A DNA stretch of 11,264 nucleotides from assembly GCA_965369945.1 (NCBI GenBank), contig CBDUST010000134.1:1-11264 (forward strand), written 5' to 3'. Each line of letters starts with the position of its first letter. Positions within the stretch are counted from its first letter, which is position 1. The stretch is from JADFNO01 sp965369945. Lineage in GTDB: Bacteria; Planctomycetota; Phycisphaerae; Phycisphaerales; SM1A02. Made by a program: the position numbers and the translations under genes. Below the pieces are notes generated by a model that searched no databases, was not told where the DNA came from, and worked only from the letters and a program-made list of their open reading frames with translations. Positions 1 to 8,000 of this stretch are shown here, one piece after another.

Positions 1-1001
1 GCGGCGTCGCGCGCCCGGATGAGCGACCGGGCCTCGTCGCACACGATCATGATCGGACGCTGCCCGAAGGGGTTCCGCGAGTAAAGACGTGAGTAGTACA
101 GCGGAAAGACCACGCGCGCGGCGCACCAGAAGTCCGCGATCGTCGAGTCGATGCCTCGCGCGTCGATGAACACTGGCCTTCCTTTCTCGGCCATTTGGAG
201 AAGTGGAAAGCCCGCCTGAACCGCGAGCACGTCCTCGCCACAGACTTGACGCACCGCGTTCACGCGATCCAGGAGCCGAAGTTGGAAATTCTCTTGGCTC
301 GATCCGCGCGGCTGCTTCTGCTGCTGAACGTGTTCGAGGAAGTCTATGAGGCTTGGCGTGACCCCGCGGGCTTGGCCGAGCTCCCATACCTTCATGAGCA
401 ACCCGTACGCGAACATCTTTCCGGGTGCCTGCATGAGGAAGAAGACCGTCAGCAGCGCCGCCATCACCGCCAGCCACCCGTCCGTCGGCACGTTGGGCGG
501 AGGCTGCAAGAGGTTGTGCCGGTCGCGCTTGACGGGGACAATGAGCGCGTTGGCAAGGCGCTGCGCAAGCCCAAGCAGGTCGCCACGGCGCTCGACGACT
601 ACCACGCCGTATCCCAGTCTGCACAGTTGCTCAATGAACGCCGCCGCCGCCGTGCTCTTTCCTGACCCAGGCTCGCCCCACAGCCCCGTGCCGGGACTGA
701 AGTCCAGCGGCGAGCAACGGAACACGCGCTCGAACGGCTCCACCGGACCGATGACGATCTTTCCCTCACCTAACCGATCCAGCGGTGGATACGGCTCAAA
801 CGCGTCGTCGAAGCTGAGTCCGAGCTGCTGGCACTTGTCGATCATGCACTCTCGAACGAAGTCGCGTTCCTCCGGATGCAGCCGTGCGCACGTGAGCCAT
901 TGATCAACCTCCGCACAAAACGGCCGGAGCTTGTCGGCCAATTCTCCGATGCTCAGCTCTTCCCATCCTTCCGCCCAGGGCCGACTCTTCCTGTTGGGCA
1001 T
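1..1001 (-). CDS. P-loop motor ATPase, HerA/VirD4-like, N-terminal part (runs off window)
   Basis: Seen: translating the minus strand from the ATG at 1001-999 gives an open frame of 333 residues to the window edge. A GGAG ribosome-binding site lies at 1012-1009, seven bases upstream. Walker A is GEPGSGKST at residues 109-117 (K115). Walker B is IMIVCDEA, with D322 and E323. The roughly 205-residue gap between the two motifs, and a basic strand (VVVVERRGD) after the P-loop helix, fit the HerA/FtsK/VirD4 class of DNA-pumping ATPases better than compact AAA+ proteins. A hydrophobic stretch begins at W176 (residues 176-195) and could be buried or membrane-associated. The first 100 residues contain five cysteines and no recognised domain. 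Inferred: a motor for DNA transfer or processing, possibly encoded on an integrated element. The gene follows the proline-rich gene by 12 bases, so the two are probably co-transcribed. The C-terminal motor half lies outside the window, so the exact subfamily is undecided. Confidence 0.75.
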   Translation of the reverse strand, partial: MPNRKSRPWAEGWEELSIGELADKLRPFCAEVDQWLTCARLHPEERDFVRECMIDKCQQLGLSFDDAFEPYPPLDRLGEGKIVIGPVEPFERVFRCSPLDFSPGTGLWGEPGSGKSTAAAAFIEQLCRLGYGVVVVERRGDLLGLAQRLANALIVPVKRDRHNLLQPPPNVPTDGWLAVMAALLTVFFLMQAPGKMFAYGLLMKVWELGQARGVTPSLIDFLEHVQQQKQPRGSSQENFQLRLLDRVNAVRQVCGEDVLAVQAGFPLLQMAEKGRPVFIDARGIDSTIADFWCAARVVFPLYYSRLYSRNPFGQRPIMIVCDEARSLIRARDA

Positions 1002-1013
1002 AGGTGTGCTCCG

Positions 1014-1814
1014 TCACCCGACGCCCGGTGGAGACAGTGGCTCAGGATCGTCCAGTGGATCAAGTGGTTTAGGAAACACGGGATCGAGCGCAAGGCCCGT
1101 GAGTGGATCACTGGGCTCGTCAACTCGGCCGTCAAGAAAAACCCCTGCGTCAACAAGCGGACCTGATGCTGGATGGACCACTTCAAGCCCGGGCGCTTCG
1201 GGTGACGGCTCCGGCGGGAGTGGCTCACTAATCTCCGGTGATCCGAACTCTGGATCCGGTGAGAGCTGCTGCTCGGCCGGCAACGCTGGAGCGGCGTGAC
1301 TGGCGTCGACGCCACCTGCGCCAGCAAGCTCTTGAGCCGCTGCCTGTCTCGCCATTCGTATAAACTCCAGTTCGACCTGCTCGCGGCTCCTGATCATCGG
1401 ATCCGCGAGCATCTCGTCCTCGGCCACCTCGTCAGTGGGCAACTCAGGAGGCAGCTCAACAGGTGGCACGCTCGCGGCTGGCCCAGAAGGATTGTGGACC
1501 GTTTCCGTATGCGACTTCTCGCGTGAGCCGTACGATTCCTCGCCGTCATCGCGAACGGAACGATACGGCAAGGGATGCGCCCGGCCTGATCCACTGGAAC
1601 CCCCGCCCGAGCCGGCCACTCGCTTGCCCTTTGAGCCCAAGCTGATTCGATCACGCGGGCGAGCGCTTGTCCTCTTTCCGGCGTTTCGCCCGAGCCGGAG
1701 TGGGTAGCGGCATTCTCGCGTCTCCTCATCACACCACTGACAGGGCCGCGCGCTTTGCGGTCCGTCGATCACAATTCCGCGCGCAAGGCACACCCATGTC
1801 GCTGCATCGTTCAC
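1014..1814 (-). CDS. Acidic proline-rich hypothetical protein upstream of the ATPase
   Basis: Not a recognised family. Seen: 266 residues from a GTG start. A TAAGGA ribosome-binding site (AAGGA at 1826-1822) sits seven bases upstream, which supports this start. The N-terminus has a cysteine cluster, C9, C25, C28 and C35 (the last three spaced C-x2-C-x6-C), that might bind a metal. Residues 40-80 are basic and rich in Gly and Ser. Residues 115-136 are Pro/Glu-rich. Residues 138-163 are the only predicted helix, charged and Ala-rich. From about 180 to the end the chain is Pro/Asp/Glu-rich, with many PEP, DP and PP steps, and is very likely disordered. The stop is 12 bases before the ATPase start, indicating an operon. 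Inferred: an adaptor or partner of the ATPase, with the acidic tail as a docking or spacer segment. Low complexity means a chance open frame cannot be fully excluded, but the ribosome-binding site and operon spacing argue for a real gene. Confidence 0.55.
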   Translation of the reverse strand: MNDAATWVCLARGIVIDGPQSARPCQWCDEETRECRYPLRLGRNAGKRTSARPRDRISLGSKGKRVAGSGGGSSGSGRAHPLPYRSVRDDGEESYGSREKSHTETVHNPSGPAASVPPVELPPELPTDEVAEDEMLADPMIRSREQVELEFIRMARQAAAQELAGAGGVDASHAAPALPAEQQLSPDPEFGSPEISEPLPPEPSPEAPGLEVVHPASGPLVDAGVFLDGRVDEPSDPLTGLALDPVFPKPLDPLDDPEPLSPPGVG

Positions 1815-1821
1815 TTGATGG

Positions 1822-1826
1822 TCCTT
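1822..1826 (-). promoter_or_regulatory. Ribosome-binding site deciding the GTG start of the proline-rich gene
   Basis: On the minus strand this reads AAGGA (TAAGGA with the base before it), seven bases ahead of GTG at 1814-1812. It is the main reason to accept the non-ATG start. Confidence 0.55.
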
Positions 1827-1989
1827 AGTGCTAGGAACGAGAAATCGTTGGTCCTGTCAATGGCGCAATCATCCTCGACTCAACAACTGTGTCCAGAGGC
1901 AAGGCGTTATTCGGAGCTTGAAGCAATTTCCGAATAAGCGATTAGCTCTTGCGGTCTACTTGCGAACGTGAGATGAATTGCATCAGCCA

Positions 1990-2011
1990 CGCGAAAGGTT
2001 CGCGGTGCGAA
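1990..2011 (+). promoter_or_regulatory. Alternating inverted repeats in the RHS leader
   Basis: GCGAA (1991-1995), TTCGC (1999-2003) and GCGAA (2007-2011) follow one another with three-base spacers. The middle arm can pair with either flank, and the upstream pairing extends to six base pairs (CGCGAA with TTCGCG, 1990-2004). The block ends nine bases before the ribosome-binding site at 2020-2024. It could be a two-state RNA hairpin affecting translation, or a protein-binding site in DNA. A further GCGAA lies at 1962-1966. The arms are short, so chance is a real alternative. Confidence 0.25.
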
Positions 2012-2019
2012 TCACGATC

Positions 2020-2024
2020 GGAGG
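2020..2024 (+). promoter_or_regulatory. Ribosome-binding site deciding the RHS start
   Basis: GGAGG lies six bases before the ATG at 2031 and only three before the ATG at 2028. A TTG at 2025 directly abuts it. The spacing favours 2031, giving a product that begins MKRLTLSTNR with a normal signal peptide. Confidence 0.6.
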
Positions 2025-2030
2025 TTGATG

Positions 2031-5000
2031 ATGAAGCGTCTGACACTTTCAACGAACAGGAATTACGTTGCCGTTCCCGCTGCCGTCTTGCTGATCGCGG
2101 TCCTTCCGCAGCAAGTCTTTGCAACGCCAGACGACACGATCCTGACGACCTACAACGACTCGCTCACAACGTATAAACCGTCGGGCAAGTCGAACATTCA
2201 GGACATTCGCGCATTGATCGACCAGCGCGGCGTGAACTTCGACGGCACGATCCGTCTGGGCTCTACACATCGCATGGCTCTGGCAGCCGACCCATTCGGT
2301 CAGTCCTGGAACCGCAACCAGGTTCTGTCCGGCCTGCGACTGGATACGGGCACCTTCATCATCAACGACGTCGATCTGGCCTTCCCGGCTCAGGTTCCGT
2401 GGGTCATCGGGCGCAGCTATTACGCGCGGCAGCACGATGGGACCTCTTACTTCGCTAGCACCGGCTACCAAGGCAAGAACTGGTTCCAAAGTTCCCAGCC
2501 GGAGTTGGTGTTCGAGGACAGCCAAGACGACGCTGAGGACATGATCTATCTGATCTACGGCGCAGATCGGTTTATTGCGTTCAATCGTGCAGATGTAGAG
2601 GGGACGCCCAGCACCACGACGTTCAAGGCAGTCAACGGCGCGGCGGGGGCGATTCTGCTGCATACCTTCGACGACATCGATTTGGCGACCTACTACGACC
2701 AAAACGGCAAACGCTACGACTTTTTCTGGTTCGGTGATGCCGATACGGATGACGATATCGAAGGGTCGATCTGGCGGATCATGGATCCGACGATCGAAGT
2801 CGATCCCTATGACACGGGTGACCGTCTGGTGACCACCGATGGCAATGTCGCCTATGTCGGTGACGTCGGCAATCCGAACACGGCCCTCAGCAGCTACGAC
2901 GCCACGATCGGAGCGATCACCACGGCGTATGACAGCGCGGGGCGGCGCTTCACGTATACCTTCACCAGCGGAATGCTCACACAGGTCAAGGCCGAGATCA
3001 ACTCCGGCGGCTGGACTGAAGTAGGGAAGGTTGATTACAGCTACTACATTGCGGCTGACGCCCACGGTGAGGCTGATGATCTTGAGCTTGTCACCATCAC
3101 CATGCCGTTGACCGACTCCGGCGTGTCACAGTCCAAAGACAAGTTCTACTGGTATTACGAAGACACCTACAATGCCACAACCAACCCCGGCTATCACCAT
3201 CAGCTCCAATACATCATCGACTTTGAGGGGTACCGCAACTACGACTGGGCGCAGGACTCCGATCTCGACGATGATCCGTTAACGGCTACGGAAGCCAATC
3301 TCAAACCCTACGCCAGTACCTACTTTGAGTACGACACAAGCCGTCGGATCGTCAGCTATTGGGCCAACGGTGCTTGCGGTTGCTCAGGCGCCGCCAGCGG
3401 CACGCACACCTTGGAGTACGAGACCAACGACAGCTACTCCGACGGCGCTGGGTACGATGAAGATGAGTGGAAGTCTCGCACGATCGTTCAGAAACCCAAC
3501 GTTACTTATGTCACTGCTTCCGGTGCGATCGAGTCCTGGGTCACCCAGTACTTTGACGAGACCGGACAAGCGCTGGACCGGGTGCTGAGCGATGATGATC
3601 CTGATACGGCCAGCAACTTCTGGGCGACGAAGATAGACCGCGATTCCAACGGCCAGGTTACGTCGATTCATTCACCGGCCAACGTCACCAGCTACACCCA
3701 TTCTACGGCGATCTTTACCACTTCCACGACCGTCGGTCTGGTCAGAACGTTCTTACGTAAGGGTAGCGGTAACCTGGTCCGCTTCGCGGACTTTGGCAAG
3801 CACAAGGCGGGTACCAGCGGAAGTGCCTACCTGGATAGCAAACCCGTGTACCTTACGACTGATCGGATACTGACCGTCGGCGACGTTGGCGTGACGCGCC
3901 CGTTTATTCTGAGCCGACGTGTCTACACCCAGGAGATCACATCGGGAACGACCGGCTCACACGAGACGACCCTCGACTATGACTGGTACAGTGCGACTGC
4001 CACTGACGTTCTGCACCTCGTGCCCAAGAAAATCACGACGACCAGTCCGGCCGTGAGCACAGCCAACAACGGCTCGAACTCGACAACGGCGGTAAGTCGC
4101 TATCTGCGCAAGGACGGTACGACCGCCTTCATCGAGTCGGCCACCGGCATCTTCACTTACACCCAGTTCACCGATGGTCAACTCACGAAGCGCATTAACG
4201 ATGTCAAGACCGACGGAACTTTCGATACCGGTGACGATCCCAATACCGTCTGGGGCATCACGGAGAGCGCCGACGGTTGGGATGTAACAACCACCTTGAC
4301 CTATGACGATCAAGGGCGACGCGACCTTGTGACACCAGATGACGGTCCTGTGCGCAAGACCTACTACTCCAAGATTGCCGACGGTCGGTATGCCACGCTG
4401 GCTTACGCTGACTATGAAGATCTTGCGACGGACAAGTATCACGGGCCTGTGTCATATGCAGTCACGAATCATGCCGGTAAAGCGGAGGTGCAGGCGACGG
4501 TGGAGCTGTCGGGCAACGAGTCCACAGAGTCGTTGACTAATCACATCGACGAGGCTGCAACCGATCCCATCCTTGCCGTTGAGACGGCGTCCGACAAGCT
4601 GGGGGATCCTGCGCGCATGACGGTCACCGCCTACGACGAGACGGGGACCACGGTCGAGGAATCGCGCCCGTACTTCCTGATACCCGCTTCCGGCTCTGGC
4701 AGCGAGGGCACCAACTACGATGCCACGTTCTTCGGGTATGACAATCAGGGACGAAGGTATCGCACCAAATCCCCAACCGGCACGATCACCCGCACCGACT
4801 TTGACCCCCTCGGGCGCAGCGTGAGACAGTGGGTCGGCAACGGTGACGAGGACTTCGATGGCGGCTCCGGCACCGACAACATGGTCAAGACTTCAGAGAA
4901 CGTTTACGACTCCGGCAGCGCCGGCGGCAACAGCCTTCTCACCACGCGAACGGCTTTCGTCGAGGACTCCGACACCGACAAGCGCGACACGAGCTTTAGT

Positions 5001-8000
5001 CACAGTGTCTCGGGGAGAGTCTTGCTCACGACCAACGAGAATGCGCCCCACATCTTTAACAAGTACGACAACATGGGTCGGCTCATCGCCTCCGGCCAGT
5101 TCAGCTCGACCGCTTCCATCGTGGTGGGCACGGACGATCCGACCACTGAAACCACCAACCGCATCGGGCTCTCTCAGACCTTCTACGACGAGATGGGAAG
5201 AGTCTGGAAGAGTCAGCGTCACGAGATCGACGATACCGATGGCTCCGATGATGACACTCTCCAGACGCTCACTTGGTACGACGCCGCCGGTCGAACGATC
5301 AAGGTCGACGGCTCGCAGCTCACCAAGAGCGCCTTTGACCGGCTCGGTCGTCAGACACATAGTTTTACCCTGGCCAGAGATAACGACAGCGCCTATGCCG
5401 ATGCTGATGATGTGACCGGCGACCACGTGCTCGCCGAATCCCAGACGGTCTACGAGTCCACCGACAGCTCCGATGTGCTGATGGGGGTCTTGATCAGTCG
5501 GGAACACGACAACAGCAGCGATACCGGCGCGCTGGACACCAACGCCGACACTGACGATCTACTCGTCACGGCGGCGAATCTTAACGGACGGGCTCAGATC
5601 ACGGCGATGTGGTACGACCGCTTCGGGCGCACGACCGATATGGTGCGCTACGGCACCAACGGCGGCAGTAACTTCGATAGGGACGGTCTATCCGTACCGT
5701 CTCGCTCCGACACAGAACTGCTCACCGAGCAGACCTACAACGATGACGGCACGCTTCAATCCACAACCGACCCCCGGAACTTGGAAAGGCGCATCGAATA
5801 CGATGATCTGGGTCGGCAGACCGTCGTCATCGCCAACTACGTCAACGGCACACCCTCTGGGGATACCGGCGACGACGAAATCTACACGCGCTATGTCTTT
5901 ACCGACGGTCTGCGCACCAAGATGTGGACGGACGTCGACGGCGACAACACCATCGATGCCGGCGATCAGGATACGATCTACACCTACGGCACCACCAAGG
6001 GTGTCAGCGCTGGTGATTCCAAAATCCAGACCGGGCACCTTCTTCAGAAAGTCCAGTACCCCGACTCCTCCGGGGGTACGGACGTGGTGACGTTCGCCTA
6101 CAACGCCCAGAACCAGCAGATCTGGACCAAGGACCAGGAAGGCAACATCATCGAGACAGACTTTGACGACTCAGGTCGCCAAACGCACAAGCGCATCACC
6201 ACCTTGGATGCAGACTTTGACGGGGCGGTCCGGCGGATATCCACCACCTACAACAATCGCGGGCAGCGCGAGCTGGTCACCCAGTACGACAACGCCACTG
6301 TGGGCTCCGGCAGCGTCGTGGATGAAGTCAAATTCACCTACGAGGACTGGGGCAACGTCTCCAAGTTCGAGCAGGACCACGACTCGGCCATCGGCGGCAC
6401 GTTGCTCTATGACGTTGACTACACCTACGAAAAGGCGGGAACCACAAATGGCCGCAACACGATCCGGCGGACCGGGATGGATCTGCCGGACGGCACCACG
6501 ATAACTTTTGAGTACATCGGCATCAGCAGCTTCGACGAGAATGTGAGCCGGGTCACGCGGGTCAAAATAAGCTCGACGGTCCTGGCCGACTACGACTACC
6601 TCGGCGTAGGGCAGGTCGTGGGGATCGACTACCCCGAGCCGGATGTCTTTTCCAATCGCCACCTGGCGAGCAATTACGATGCGCTGGATAACTTCAATCG
6701 GGTCGAAGACGACCTCTGGTACAAGGACCTGGCCACGGACGTCGCGTTCTTTGATCTGGATATCTCCTACGACCGCGGCTCTAACATCACTGCCGTAGTT
6801 GACAACGTCCACGTGGATGGTTCCAGCAACGGGCTTTATGACACGTCCTTCACCATCGACAACCTCAACCGGCTCACCAAGAGCCAGTGGGGCGATTGGA
6901 ACGGCACCACGCTGACCAACGAGCAGCGGGAGACGCTCTGGACGCTCACCCAGACGGGCAACTGGGACCCCCACAAGCTGGACCTTAACAACGACAACGA
7001 CTACATCGACACTGGGGAGTTCAATGACGACCGCACGCACAATGACGCTAACGAGCTGACCGGCCGAGACACCGACGACAACGGCACGGATGACTACACG
7101 CTTGTCTACGACGCCGTGGGCAACCTCACCGATGACGGCGAGAACTACGAGTACGAATACGATCCCTTTGGGCGACTGCGCAAGGTCACGAAGACCTCTG
7201 ACCAGGCGCTGGTGGCAGAGTACACCTACAACGGCCTGGGGCACCGCATCACCTGGCACTACGATACGGACACCGATAATGACGTGGACGTGAACGATTC
7301 CACGTACCGCTTCATCTACGATGATCGTTGGCGGATCGTGGCCACGTACCGCGATTCAGATAGCTCGCCCAAGGAGCAGTTCGTCTATCACAACGCGGGC
7401 GCCGATGGCCGAGGCGGCAGTTCGTATATCGACAACGTGGTATTGCGGGACAAGGACGCCAACACCGCTTGGACGGCGGAAAGTGACGGCACGCTTGAGC
7501 AGCGCATCTACTACTGCCACAACTGGCGCGGGGATATCTCGGTGCTCATCGAAGATGATGGCGACATGGTGGAGTGGATCAAGTACTCAGCGTACGGCAA
7601 GCCGTTCGGTCTGCCCAAGGGTGATCAGGATTCCGATGGCGATCTGGATTCGACCGATGTGAACGCGATTACGGGCTGGGGCGGGAATCCGTATGATGTG
7701 CGCGCCGATCTGGATCTTGACGGCGATATTGATATTGCCGACGGCATCTTCGCCAACAACGCCAGCCCCATCACGCTCGGTTGGGGCAATCTCTCAAACG
7801 TCGGCAACCGCAAGGGCTATGCAGGGTATGAGTTTGATGATGTGCTCGCCGGCAGCGCAAGCATCCACCACGTGCGCAACCGCGTGTACCACGCCCAACT
7901 CGGCCGCTGGACTCGCCGCGATCCGTTGGGGTATGTAGATGGCGCGAATCTTTACGGATATGGACGTTCGAATCCGATTGTGAGTTTTGATCCGAATGGA

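Larger units (their letters stand above)
1815..2030. other. Divergent intergenic region
   Basis: These 216 bases separate the minus-strand ATPase operon from the plus-strand RHS gene, so they must carry promoters for both directions. A perfect TTGACA is present on the minus strand (1860-1855), but no good -10 box follows at 16-18 bases. On the plus strand TTGAAG at 1918-1923 likewise lacks a good partner. A small hairpin with a GAAA loop (stem 1836-1840 with 1845-1849, extendable by AGG/CCT with a bulge) lies at 1833-1855. Short GCGAA/TTCGC repeats lie at 1962-2011. No open frame here looks coding. Confidence 0.6.

Noticed and set aside
195..903. Plus-strand frames of 156 and 185 codons in the first kilobase
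   Set aside because: Shadows of the minus-strand ATPase, which has Walker A and B motifs and a ribosome-binding site.
1855..1860. Perfect TTGACA on the minus strand as the promoter of the ATPase operon
   Set aside because: No acceptable -10 box at 16-18 bases (TTCCTA at best), so a promoter call is not supported by sequence alone.
2049..3065. 338-codon minus-strand frame opposite the start of the RHS gene
   Set aside because: Fully antisense to a well-supported gene, with Val/Ile/Arg-rich shadow composition produced by Asp- and Thr-rich plus-strand codons.
6171..7259. 362-codon minus-strand frame opposite the YD repeats
   Set aside because: Very Val-rich shadow of the Asp-rich plus strand. 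No motif, and it lies entirely inside the RHS gene.
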